The notes under the pieces: generated by a model
What the model was told of the DNA's origin: nothing
The model's database searches: none
Seen by the model: only the letters and a program-made list of their open reading frames with translations
Origin: Candidatus Hydrogenedentota bacterium
GTDB taxonomy: Bacteria > Hydrogenedentota > Hydrogenedentia > Hydrogenedentales > CAITNO01
DNA length: 47,299 nucleotides
NCBI GenBank assembly: GCA_903893795.1
Contig: CAITNO010000147.1
Span: 1-47,299, forward strand
Reading direction: 5' to 3'
Shown: positions 23,994 through 31,996 of the stretch, piece after piece
How the letters are laid out: every line of letters begins with the position of its first letter
How positions within the stretch are numbered: position 1 is the stretch's first letter
Translations under genes and position numbers: made by a program

Positions 23994-24623
23994 TCAGCGT
24001 TCTTCGGCCTGGCCAAAACGCCGCTCCAACCGGTCGCTGAAAAAGGCAATCTGCTTGACGGACATCTTGACCGCGTCCGGCGTGGCATCCTGCCGGTCAA
24101 GGTTGTTGAGCAGCACGATCTGTTCCGAACCGTCCTTGGCGGAAAGAATGGCGAAGGCGCCGTGGGTGAGTCTGCCGTTGGAGCGGAGCACCCAGGCCAT
24201 GGCCTCCGCCGTGGCCGGACGGCACACGGCAAAGACGCGTATGATCCGCAGTCCGTCGCGGGACTCGTAGGGCATCAGGTGCACGCGCTGCATGCGCGCC
24301 TCGTCGAGGCGGACAGTAACGAGATAGCCGTCATTGTGCGGTTCGATGGTGCGAACGGGTCTTCTTTCGCAGGCCATGGCAAGGTCCCGCAGGGTGAATT
24401 CACCCTTGCGGGCCGAACCGGGCAGTGCAAGCGCATAAAGACCCTCCAGCGAACGTTCCACCTGCAGTTGCACGTCCATATCGGTGTCATTGCGCAGTGC
24501 GGTCAGCGCTGAAACGGCGCTTTGGGCCGCCTTGCCCAGCAGTTCGGCCGCATCGCGGCGCGCGACCCAGCCGGCCTCTTTATTCTCCACCGTGCGCACC
24601 AATTGCTCAATTTGCGTCATCAT
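23994..24623 (-). CDS. Conserved hypothetical protein, HEAT-like helix then YbjN/chaperone-like domain
   Basis: A 209-residue protein that I do not firmly recognise. Residues about 1-70 look alpha-helical, with a HEAT-like pattern (A-A-E-L-L-G-K-A-A, S-A-L-T-A-L-R-N-D). The C-terminal part (about 80-205) alternates strands and helices, with F-A-V-C-R-P and H-G-A-F-A-I-L, and resembles by eye the YbjN/type III chaperone fold. No signal peptide. GGAGAG lies 10 bases before ATG 24623; an upstream in-frame TTG is less likely. First gene of the cassette with the pentapeptide-repeat protein and the metallo-beta-lactamase-fold hydrolase. Function unknown. Confidence 0.75.
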   Translation of the reverse strand: MMTQIEQLVRTVENKEAGWVARRDAAELLGKAAQSAVSALTALRNDTDMDVQLQVERSLEGLYALALPGSARKGEFTLRDLAMACERRPVRTIEPHNDGYLVTVRLDEARMQRVHLMPYESRDGLRIIRVFAVCRPATAEAMAWVLRSNGRLTHGAFAILSAKDGSEQIVLLNNLDRQDATPDAVKMSVKQIAFFSDRLERRFGQAEER

Positions 24624-24740
24624 ATGTATGCGACTCTCCAATACCCCATTTTAGCAACAAACCCGCCTATCCGCAATTCCTCAAGAACAAACACCTTCCA
24701 GCATGGTATTATTGCCGTCAAACCAAGGAGTTGACGCGAC

Positions 24741-25419
24741 ATGCGAAACCATATCCTGTCCGGACTTGTGCTGTTCCTGCTTTCCGCCGCCGCGCTGGCC
24801 GGTCCGCAGCCCACCCCCCCCCACCTCGGGCCTGGAAAGAGTGGTGGGCGGCGCGGTGTGGGGCGTGCCCTTTGCCGATTTTACCAAGGCCCACCCGGAC
24901 GCGGCCTACAGCGACCCGGCGCAGTTGGAGAAAAAGGTGGAACCGGCAAAACCGGGCGGACTGCTTGAATCCTACGACAAAGACCCGTTTCTCGGAGTGA
25001 CCTGCACGGTCGATTACGGCTTCCGGGACGCCAAACTGTATGAGTTTGTGGCCATGTGGTCCGGCGAGACGGCCGTGATGGACAAGGCTCGGGAGAGTTT
25101 CTTCCGCGCCTGCGTGGCCCGGCACGGCAATGGTTTCAAGCGGGAGGCGATGCGCCTGCGCCCCAATTCCGACGCCGAAGAGCTGATACCCGTTTTCTGC
25201 TGGGAGGAGGGCCATGACCGCGTGCTGGCCTACACGGCCAACCCGGCGCCGGGCGGCGCGCCGCCGCGCAAGGCGGTGATCAACTACTCCATGTTTGCCA
25301 AAGACGACACCTATATCGCTTCCCTGCTGGTGGGCGGCACGCTCAACGCCGAAAAACACGCCGAATTGTGGAAAAGCCTGAATGTCCTATTCCCGCCTGA
25401 CGAGGCGAAGAAACCCTGA
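24741..25419 (+). pseudogene. Exported protein interrupted by a frameshift at a C9 tract
   Basis: The gene starts at ATG 24741 after AAGGAG, with a clear signal peptide (hydrophobic core, cleavage near A-L-A-G). At 24814-24822 lies a run of nine C. Upstream, the signal-peptide frame would run on into an unlikely Gly/Arg-rich tail ending at 24968; downstream, the coherent protein (from L-E-R-V-V-G-G-A-V-W-G to the stop at 25419) is one frame away. Removing one C joins the two into a protein of about 225 residues. I do not recognise the mature domain; it has several Cys and aromatic residues and looks periplasmic. The break may be a sequencing or assembly error, a true mutation, or slipped-strand phase variation. 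It stands alone, divergent from the YbjN/HEAT-like cassette. Confidence 0.75.
24814..24822 (+). repeat. Homopolymer tract of nine C inside a signal-peptide coding region
   Basis: Nine consecutive C just after the signal-peptide codons of the 24741 gene. A tract of eight would restore the frame. Confidence 0.85.
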
Positions 25420-25435
25420 CTCAAGTGTATCCGCT

Positions 25436-25515
25436 AAAATGTAAGACAGGTCCTGTCGCCTGTCGCGCCTTGAGGATTCGTTATAAGCAAGAAGCCGAGG
25501 GTGGCTGTCCCATGT
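25436..25515. repeat. Two-hairpin repeat, copy 2
   Basis: A diverged copy of 20184-20264: a GACAGG/CCTGTC hairpin followed by an AGCC/GGCT hairpin, with matching ends. It lies in the gap before the zf-TFIIB gene. Confidence 0.55.
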
Positions 25516-25610
25516 GATCGCAGCCGGCCATCTGCTGCGAATCATCGCCGCAGAAGGTCGGGGATGCGCAAAGACGCATTGCTTGTTTCGTTGAACAATG
25601 ACCGTGGGGA

Positions 25611-25616
25611 TATAAT
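25611..25616 (+). promoter_or_regulatory. -10 element placing transcription start at the zf-TFIIB ATG
   Basis: Perfect TATAAT six bases before ATG 25623. With a usual 6-7 base distance the transcript would begin at the start codon, so the mRNA would be leaderless. TTGAAC at 25591-25596 is only 14 bases upstream, a short spacing for a -35 element. Confidence 0.5.
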
Positions 25617-25622
25617 AGTCGC

Positions 25623-26027
25623 ATGAACTGTCCGGCATGCAAAGAGGCGATGATCGTGGTTGAGCACAACGGCGTGGAACTGGACTGCTGTCCGGCATGC
25701 CGCGGCCTGTGGCTCGACGCGGGGGAGCTTGCCCTGCTCTTCGCCGACACGACCAAGACACTCGCGTTTCTCGACGCGGGCGATCCCGCACGGGCCCGGG
25801 GTGAAAAGCGGCGCCCCTGCCCCATTTGCCGACGGCCCATGAAGAAGGATGTCACGGGCGGGAGGTTGCCGGTGGTCATCGACGCCTGCCGCTTCGGGCA
25901 CGGCCTGTGGTTTGACGAGGGAGAACTTTTCACCGTGCTGCGCCAGGAAGGCGTGGCGGCGGATGATCCGGTGTTCGAATGGCTGCGCGACATGTTCGGC
26001 GCGGCGGCGGAAGGAGAGAAACCGTGA
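25623..26027 (+). CDS. zf-TFIIB-type double zinc-finger protein
   Basis: A 134-residue protein with two TFIIB-like zinc ribbons. The first has C3, C6, C23 and C26 followed by R-G-L-W-L-D-A-G-E-L; the second has C66, C69, C89 and H93, followed by G-L-W-F-D-E-G-E-L. The W-[LF]-D-x-G-E-L signature after each ribbon is typical of zf-TFIIB-domain proteins, small bacterial proteins of unknown function. A DNA-binding role is not established. No Shine-Dalgarno precedes the ATG and a TATAAT lies only six bases upstream, so translation may be leaderless. Its stop overlaps the GTG start of lemA (GTGA), linking it to the LemA-HtpX pair downstream. Confidence 0.92.
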   Translation: MNCPACKEAMIVVEHNGVELDCCPACRGLWLDAGELALLFADTTKTLAFLDAGDPARARGEKRRPCPICRRPMKKDVTGGRLPVVIDACRFGHGLWFDEGELFTVLRQEGVAADDPVFEWLRDMFGAAAEGEKP

Positions 26028-26593
26028 GCGTAAGCCTGATTCTATTGCTTGTCATTGTCGGATTTGGGGTGCTTTTCATTCTGTGGGCCGTGGGCGCGTA
26101 CAACGGACTGGTGCGCCTGCGCAATGCGGTGAAAAACGCATGGTCGCAGATTGATGTGCAGCTCAAACGCCGCCACGACCTAATCCCGAATCTGGTGGAA
26201 ACGGCCAAGGGCTACATGACCCACGAGCGGGAAACGCTCGAAGCCGTCACGAGCGCGCGCAACCTTGCGCAGGGTGCGAGCGGCGTGGCCAACCAGGCCC
26301 AGGCAGAGGGGGGGTTGACCCGGGCACTGTCGGGTTTCTTTGCCACGGCGGAGCAGTATCCCGACCTCAAGGCCAACCAGAACTTCCTCTCCCTGCAGGA
26401 GGAACTGGCCTCCACGGAAAACCGGATCGGCTTTGCCCGGCAGGCCTACAATGACGCTGCAATGCAGTTCAACAACAAGGTGGAAATGTTCCCCGGCAAC
26501 ATCGTGGCGGGCATGTTTAACTTTGCCAAGTCGGAGTTCTTCGAGATCGAGGACGCCGGAGAACGCGCCGTGCCGAAGGTGAGCTTCTCCTGA
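26024..26593 (+). CDS. lemA: LemA family membrane protein
   Basis: A 189-residue protein with one N-terminal transmembrane helix (about residues 3-25) and a long helical-bundle domain. The LemA signature is N-G-L-V-R-L-R-N followed by W-S-Q-I-D-V-Q-L-K-R-R and D-L-I-P-N-L-V-E-T-A-K-G-Y. The start is GTG 26024, four bases before the end of the zf-TFIIB gene, with AAGGAGA seven bases upstream; upstream in-frame codons belong to the neighbour. LemA proteins commonly sit beside HtpX-type proteases, as here, where the protease gene begins 7 bases after the lemA stop. The biochemical role is unknown; the pairing suggests a partner or substrate link with the protease. Confidence 0.95.
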   Translation: MSVSLILLLVIVGFGVLFILWAVGAYNGLVRLRNAVKNAWSQIDVQLKRRHDLIPNLVETAKGYMTHERETLEAVTSARNLAQGASGVANQAQAEGGLTRALSGFFATAEQYPDLKANQNFLSLQEELASTENRIGFARQAYNDAAMQFNNKVEMFPGNIVAGMFNFAKSEFFEIEDAGERAVPKVSFS

Positions 26594-26600
26594 GCCGGCC

Positions 26601-27992
26601 ATGTTTGAACTGATTCGCGCCAACAAGCGCCGGTCAACGGTGCTGGTATTCGTGATGCTCGCGCTGTTGCTGGTGCTGGGCTTCTCGATAGGCTTTGCCA
26701 TCTATCCCGCCAAGGGCTTCTGGGCCTACGTCAACGGCCAGAAGTATGAAGTGCTGCTGCCACCCGGCGGGCTGATTGGCATGGGCGTTGCCTTTCTGAT
26801 CTGGATGGTTCAGGCCATTGCCGCCTACTTCCAGGGCGATACCATTCTTATGGCGGCCAGCGGCGCGCGCGAACTGGAAAAGAAAGACGCCCCGCAACTC
26901 TTCAATGTGGTCGAGGAAATGAGCATTGCCGCAGGACTGCCCAAACCGCCCAAGATCCACCTGATCGAGGACATGGGCCTGAACGCCTTTGCGGCGGGGC
27001 GCGACCCGGAAAACGCCTCCGTGGCGGTGACGGCGGGGCTGCTGGGCAAGCTGAACCGCGACCAGTTGCAGGGTGTTATCGGCCACGAAATCAGCCATAT
27101 TGTCAACCGCGACGTGCTGTTCATGACCATGATGGGCATCATGGCGGGCACCATCGTGCTGATTGCCGAGGGATTCGCGCGCGGCGTCTTTTATGGCGGC
27201 ACCGGCACCCGCTACCGGTCCGACGATCGGCGGGAGGGCGGCGGTGCGGTGCTGATCATGGTTGTGGCGCTCGTGCTGGCCATTGTCGCTCCGCTCATCG
27301 CGCAACTTATCTATTACGCCTGCTCACGGCGGCGCGAATACCTGGCCGACGCGGGCTCGGCGGTGTTCACCCGCTATCCCGAAGGACTGGCCTCGGCGCT
27401 GGAGATTATCGCGGGCGAGTCGCAGTTGTCCGCCGCGGCGAACAAAGTGATTGCGCCCATGTACATCGTCAACCCATTGGCCGGCGCCCAGTCCCTGACC
27501 TCCTGGAGCAGCACCCATCCTCCCACGGAAGAGCGCATCCGTATCCTGCGCGGCATGGCGGGCGGCGCCTCTTACGCTGATTATGCCCAATCTTGGGAAC
27601 GGGCGGACGGCAATGGCCGGGCGGCCATGCCCGCCTCAGCGCTGGCACAGACCGCAACAGGGAACATTATCCCCCCCCATGCGGCCGCGTCGGCGCCGCA
27701 GATGTCGGCCGCCGCAGGGCTGGCGGCAAGTCCCATGGCGGCCGCCGGTGCGGCAGCCGTGCAGATGGCCGCGCCCCGGGCGGGACAACTTTCCACCGAA
27801 CAGACCGCGCGCATGCGCCAGACCGGCGACTGGGTACGGCAACTCAACGGATTCCGCTTCATCACGTGCGGTTGCGGCGCCAAGCTCAAACTCCCGCCCG
27901 AATTCAAGAATGACAAGGTTATGTGCCCCCGCTGCCGGACCATCCACGCCACCTCGGAAGCCACCACGGAAGCACCAGGCGCGGGCGCCTGA
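26601..27992 (+). CDS. htpX: HtpX-like M48 membrane metalloprotease with C-terminal zinc ribbon
   Basis: A 463-residue inner-membrane protease. Two N-terminal membrane helices (about 12-35 and 55-75) precede the catalytic domain with H162-E163-x2-H166 (H-E-I-S-H) and the third zinc ligand E246 (R-E-Y-L-A-D-A). Two more hydrophobic spans lie between these motifs, the usual HtpX arrangement for proteolysis of misfolded membrane proteins. The last ~140 residues are unusual: an Ala/Met/Pro-rich linker (about 345-400) ends in a zinc ribbon of the form C-G-C-G-A followed by C-P-R-C. Typical HtpX is about 290 residues. It follows lemA by 7 bases with no separate ribosome site, so translation is probably coupled. 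The ribbon could bind nucleic acid, protein or metal; none is shown. Confidence 0.93.
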   Translation: MFELIRANKRRSTVLVFVMLALLLVLGFSIGFAIYPAKGFWAYVNGQKYEVLLPPGGLIGMGVAFLIWMVQAIAAYFQGDTILMAASGARELEKKDAPQLFNVVEEMSIAAGLPKPPKIHLIEDMGLNAFAAGRDPENASVAVTAGLLGKLNRDQLQGVIGHEISHIVNRDVLFMTMMGIMAGTIVLIAEGFARGVFYGGTGTRYRSDDRREGGGAVLIMVVALVLAIVAPLIAQLIYYACSRRREYLADAGSAVFTRYPEGLASALEIIAGESQLSAAANKVIAPMYIVNPLAGAQSLTSWSSTHPPTEERIRILRGMAGGASYADYAQSWERADGNGRAAMPASALAQTATGNIIPPHAAASAPQMSAAAGLAASPMAAAGAAAVQMAAPRAGQLSTEQTARMRQTGDWVRQLNGFRFITCGCGAKLKLPPEFKNDKVMCPRCRTIHATSEATTEAPGAGA

Positions 27993-28105
27993 GTCGCGAA
28001 TCCGTGCAACAGCGCCCCTGAACCCGTTCAGGAATTCCCTATAAAACCGCCATGTTTTTCCATTACAATGAATGCGGACGTCATTACGCACACGGAGGTT
28101 TATTT

Positions 28106-31033
28106 ATGACCACTTCAAACAGACATCCCGCCACCGGGTTTGCCTTTGCCGCAGCCGCCGCCGCCACGTTGCTCTCGGGCGCGGCACATGGTGAATGGGA
28201 AAAACTTTCGGGGCCGCTGCCTGGCGACCCCATGGGCGTGCACATGTACCGACTCAAGAACGGGCTGGAAGTGTACCTGTCTGAAAACCACGACACCCCC
28301 CGCTTCTTTGCGGAAATGGCCGTGCGCACGGGCAGCAAGTACGACCCGGTGGACTCGACCGGGCTGGCGCATTACATGGAACACCTGCTCTTCAAGGGTT
28401 CAGAACGGCTGGGCACCATCGACTTTGCCCAGGAAAAGCCCTGCCTCGACAAGGTTGAAGCCCTTTACGAGGAACATTTCCGCGCCACCGACCCGGAAAA
28501 GCGCAAGGAACTCTACCTCCAAATCAACCAGGCATCGGAAGACGCGGCCAAGTTTGCCGTGCCCAACGAACTGGACCGAATCTACAAGTCCATGGGTTCG
28601 CGCATGTTCAACGCGCACACCTGGCACGAGGAGGTTGTTTACCAGGTCGACCTCCCGGCAAACCGGCTCCGTCCCTGGGCCTTCATTGAGTCCGACCGCT
28701 TTGCGCATCCCATCTTCCGCCTGTTCCAGACCGAATTGGAGACGGTGTACGAGGAGATGAACCGAGCGCTCGACAACAAGGATCGGGCCCTGCAACTGGC
28801 GGTCGATGCCAAACTTTTCAAAATTCATCCCTACGGCCAGAAGCCCACCCTCGGGTCCGTCGAGGACCTTAAGAATCCATCCCTCAAGAACCTGCACAAG
28901 TTCTATGAGACCTGGTACGTGCCGAACAATTTTGCCGTGTTCATTTCGGGCGACATCAACCCCGATGAGGCCATCGCATTGATTGACCAATACTTCTCCG
29001 GCTGGGAGCCGCGCGAACTGCCCAAGCGGCCCACTTGGGACGACCCGGCGCCGGCGGCCCGCGAGGAGGTGCGCGTGCAGTTCCAGGGTGAGGAGATGGT
29101 CTTGCTGGCGTTCCGCACCGTGCCCCGGCTCTCCCCCGATTCGGAAGCGCTGACCATGGTGGACATGCTGCTCGACAACGCCACGGCCGGTCTCATCAAC
29201 CTCAACCTGAACCAGCAGCAGCGCGTCACCCGGGCGGGCGCCTACCCGCTGCAGATGAACGACTACGGCACCCAGTACCTGTACGGCATACCCAAGCCGG
29301 GCCAGAGCAAGGAAGAGGTGGAGAAACTGCTCATCGAGCAGATTGAGCACATCAAGAAGGGCGAGTTTGACGACTGGCTGATTCCCGCCATCGTCAACGA
29401 TTTCAAGCGCATGGAAAAAACCGGGCTGGAATCGGATGACAGCCGGGTGGACCGGATGCGCAGCGCCTGGATCGCCTTTGAGCCCTGGGAGCACGCCGTC
29501 GACCGGGTCAAGCGGATGGAGGCCGTCACCCGTGAAGACGTTGTCCGCGTGGCCAACCAGTATTTCGGCGCGGGCTACATCGCCGGATACCGCGATGACG
29601 CCGAGCGCCCGGTGCGGCACGTGGAAAAGCCGGTGCTGCCGAAGATCACCATCGACCCGACGCGCATGTCCGGGTTCGCCCATGAGGCGCTCGACATCCC
29701 CTGCCCGCCCATGGAGCCGGTGTACATCCGCGCCGGACGCGACTATGAAAAGAAAGAGGACGGACGCGGCATCAGCTTCTATGTGAACAGGAACCCGATC
29801 AACGACCTGTTCACCTTCTCGCTGCGGGCCGCGTCGGGCACGCGCGAAAACGAACTGGCCGCCATCGCCGTGCGGCTCGTGCAAATTGCGGGCACGGAAC
29901 GACTGTCCTCCGACGACCTGCAGCGCGAATGGTACAAGCTTGGCACCACGTTCAACGTCGCCGCATCGGACCACGAGACCGTCTTTGAACTGACCGGTCT
30001 GGACGAGAATTTTGAGAAGTCCGTGGCGCTGCTCATGGAACTGCTGTGGAAGCCCACGGTCGCGCCCGAGGCGCTCGACCAGCTCAAGGCGATCATCCTG
30101 CAGCAGCGCATCGACTCGCGCAAGGAGCAGGACACGATGACCAAGGCGCTCGTGGAGCGCCACCGCTATGGCAAGGACGCCTATTACCTGCGCATGCCTT
30201 CCACGGAGCGGGTGAATGCGCTGACCGCCGCCGAACTGCAGCAGGTCATCCGCGGCATGGTGAGCAGCAGGCAGAATGTGTGCTACACCGGCACGCTGGA
30301 CGCTGCCAAGGTGCGCGACATTGTCCGCGTCAGCCACCCGATCCACGGACTGCTCGACGATCCCCCGCCGTACAGGCAGCTCAGCCTGGCGGCCCCCGGC
30401 GCGAACGAGGTCTTCTTCATCCAGAAAGAGGCCGCGCAGGCCCACGTGGAGATCGATTTCGGCGGCGCGCCCTATGACCCGCGCATCAGCCCGCAGGTGC
30501 AGCTTTACAACAGCTACTTCGCCGACGGCATGGCCGGCATCGTGTTTCAGGAGCTGCGCGAGGCGCGGGCGCTGGCCTATGTGGCCGCCGCGCGCTACAC
30601 GCCCGGCTACCGCAAGGGCGACCAGAACGTGATGATGGGCATCATCCAGACGCAGGCCGACAAGACCGTGGACGCGGTGGGCGGCTTCATCGAACTGCTC
30701 GACCGCATGCCCCGCGCGGAAGAACGCTACGCCACCGCCCGCGAATCGCTGCTGAACAGTTACCGCACCGGCAAGATCGGTTTCCGCGAAGTGCTGGAGA
30801 CGGTGCTGGGCTGGGAGCGCCGCGGCATTGTGGAAGATCCGCGTCCCGCATGGTTTGAGGCCCTCCAAAAGGCCGGCAACATCGACACCGTGATCGCCTT
30901 CCAGAAGGACAACATCGCGGACCGGCCCAAGCTGATTTCCATCGTGGGCGACAAGAACCGCATCAAGCTTGACGCGCTAAAAGCCTTTGGCACCATCACT
31001 GAACTGAACCTGGACGAGGTCTTCGCGAAATGA
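28106..31033 (+). CDS. Exported M16-family zinc metallopeptidase
   Basis: A 975-residue pitrilysin/insulinase-family protein. The inverted zinc motif H89-Y-M-E92-H93 is intact, and the distal Glu lies in E-T-V-Y-E-E-M around residues 212-217. The length fits four homologous domains (two active-type, two inactive C-terminal), as in PqqL or insulinase-type enzymes; the second half has no H-x-x-E-H. An Ala-rich hydrophobic signal of about 29 residues targets it to the periplasm. GGAGG lies 7 bases before ATG 28106; an upstream in-frame start adds 18 unlikely residues. Its stop overlaps the start of the following phosphoesterase (ATGA). It may degrade peptides released by other envelope proteases; the actual substrate is unknown. 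Confidence 0.93.
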   Translation: MTTSNRHPATGFAFAAAAAATLLSGAAHGEWEKLSGPLPGDPMGVHMYRLKNGLEVYLSENHDTPRFFAEMAVRTGSKYDPVDSTGLAHYMEHLLFKGSERLGTIDFAQEKPCLDKVEALYEEHFRATDPEKRKELYLQINQASEDAAKFAVPNELDRIYKSMGSRMFNAHTWHEEVVYQVDLPANRLRPWAFIESDRFAHPIFRLFQTELETVYEEMNRALDNKDRALQLAVDAKLFKIHPYGQKPTLGSVEDLKNPSLKNLHKFYETWYVPNNFAVFISGDINPDEAIALIDQYFSGWEPRELPKRPTWDDPAPAAREEVRVQFQGEEMVLLAFRTVPRLSPDSEALTMVDMLLDNATAGLINLNLNQQQRVTRAGAYPLQMNDYGTQYLYGIPKPGQSKEEVEKLLIEQIEHIKKGEFDDWLIPAIVNDFKRMEKTGLESDDSRVDRMRSAWIAFEPWEHAVDRVKRMEAVTREDVVRVANQYFGAGYIAGYRDDAERPVRHVEKPVLPKITIDPTRMSGFAHEALDIPCPPMEPVYIRAGRDYEKKEDGRGISFYVNRNPINDLFTFSLRAASGTRENELAAIAVRLVQIAGTERLSSDDLQREWYKLGTTFNVAASDHETVFELTGLDENFEKSVALLMELLWKPTVAPEALDQLKAIILQQRIDSRKEQDTMTKALVERHRYGKDAYYLRMPSTERVNALTAAELQQVIRGMVSSRQNVCYTGTLDAAKVRDIVRVSHPIHGLLDDPPPYRQLSLAAPGANEVFFIQKEAAQAHVEIDFGGAPYDPRISPQVQLYNSYFADGMAGIVFQELREARALAYVAAARYTPGYRKGDQNVMMGIIQTQADKTVDAVGGFIELLDRMPRAEERYATARESLLNSYRTGKIGFREVLETVLGWERRGIVEDPRPAWFEALQKAGNIDTVIAFQKDNIADRPKLISIVGDKNRIKLDALKAFGTITELNLDEVFAK

Positions 31034-31815
31034 CGGCGCGCATCGGCCGGCGGGAGTTCTTGGCCGTCACAGGCACGGCGCTGGGATGCATGGCGGCCGG
31101 ACGCGGCATGGCTGCGCCAGCGGCGTTTTCCTTTGCCGCCATGAACGACCTGCACCTGCAGGTAGACGAAAACGGCAAGGCCCTGGTGAAGATGGTGGAC
31201 GCATTGAACGCGCGGGATGACCTGGATTTCATCGCCGTGCTGGGCGACCTGACCACCACCGCCAAAGCGGAAGAGCTCGCGCTGGCCAAGACAGGTCTGG
31301 ACCGGCTGAACAAACCCCATTACGTCATTCCCGGCAACCACGACACCAACAAGGGCGGCGTGTCGGCCTATGAGGAAGTCTTCGGCCCGGCAAACTGGCG
31401 CAAAGAACACGGCGGCTGGGTGTTGCTGGGGCTGAACTCCACAGAGGGTCTTGGCTCCGACGTGACCATCGCGTCCGACCGGCTCGACTGGCTCAAGAAG
31501 GAAGTGGCTACCATCGACGCCGCCACGCCCATCGCGCTGTTCCTGCATCATCCGCTCAACCCGCACTCCAAGTCTTATCGCGTGAAGAATGCCGAAGAGG
31601 TGCTGGCCCTGTTCCAGGGGCACGCCCTGCGCCTGGCCGCCGCCGGACATTTCCACGGCAACCAGGAAGAACGCCGCGACGGTATCCTCTTCACCACCAC
31701 CGCCTGCTGCGCAGGCACCCGCGGCAACCACGACAAGACCACGGAAAAGGGTTACCGCCTCTTCCACTGCAAGGGCGATCAGATAGAAACAGAATTCGTG
31801 GTGGTGGCTTTTTGA
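31030..31815 (+). CDS. Tat-exported calcineurin-like metallophosphoesterase
   Basis: A 261-residue phosphoesterase. A Tat signal (G-R-R-E-F-L, arginines 7-8) is followed by the family's metal motifs in order: D40-L-H42, G72-D73, G102-N-H-D105, then H-H-P and G-H-F-H near residues 173 and 208. All ligands of the binuclear site are present. The first motif is D-L-H-L rather than the more usual D-x-H-x, still compatible. It begins inside the stop codon of the M16 gene (ATGA), so both are translated from one message and probably act in the periplasm. The substrate could be a nucleotide or phospho-monoester; context gives no clear hint. Confidence 0.93.
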   Translation: MTARIGRREFLAVTGTALGCMAAGRGMAAPAAFSFAAMNDLHLQVDENGKALVKMVDALNARDDLDFIAVLGDLTTTAKAEELALAKTGLDRLNKPHYVIPGNHDTNKGGVSAYEEVFGPANWRKEHGGWVLLGLNSTEGLGSDVTIASDRLDWLKKEVATIDAATPIALFLHHPLNPHSKSYRVKNAEEVLALFQGHALRLAAAGHFHGNQEERRDGILFTTTACCAGTRGNHDKTTEKGYRLFHCKGDQIETEFVVVAF

Positions 31816-31908
31816 GCAAGAAAGATGCTGGATCGCGGTATGGGACGCAAAGGCGCGAAAGGGCAAAAACAGGGATAAAAGGGAATGGCATGGCGTCACA
31901 CTCCGGCC

Positions 31909-31936
31909 GTCATTCCCGTGGAAACGGGAATCCATT
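31909..31936. repeat. Single GTCATTCCCGTG-type hairpin
   Basis: CGTCATTCCCGTGGAAACGGGAATCC-type half element near 31909-31936 contains TTCCCGT-GGAA-ACGGGAA. It is related to the paired elements at 33886 and 41095 but has no second arm nearby. Confidence 0.5.
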
Positions 31937-31961
31937 CCCCTCCCCCCCACGGTTTGCGCGC

Positions 31962-31990
31962 TTGACAAAATGCGGTATGCTCTATAGAAT
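31962..31990 (+). promoter_or_regulatory. Strong sigma70-type promoter
   Basis: TTGACA (31962-31967) and TAGAAT (31985-31990) with 17-base spacing. It would drive the 32222 gene through a leader of about 225 bases. Confidence 0.7.
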
Positions 31991-31996
31991 CCTTTC

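Noticed and set aside
28400..30868. 822-codon open frame on the minus strand
   Set aside because: Shadow of the M16 peptidase gene, which has the intact zinc motif and ribosome site.
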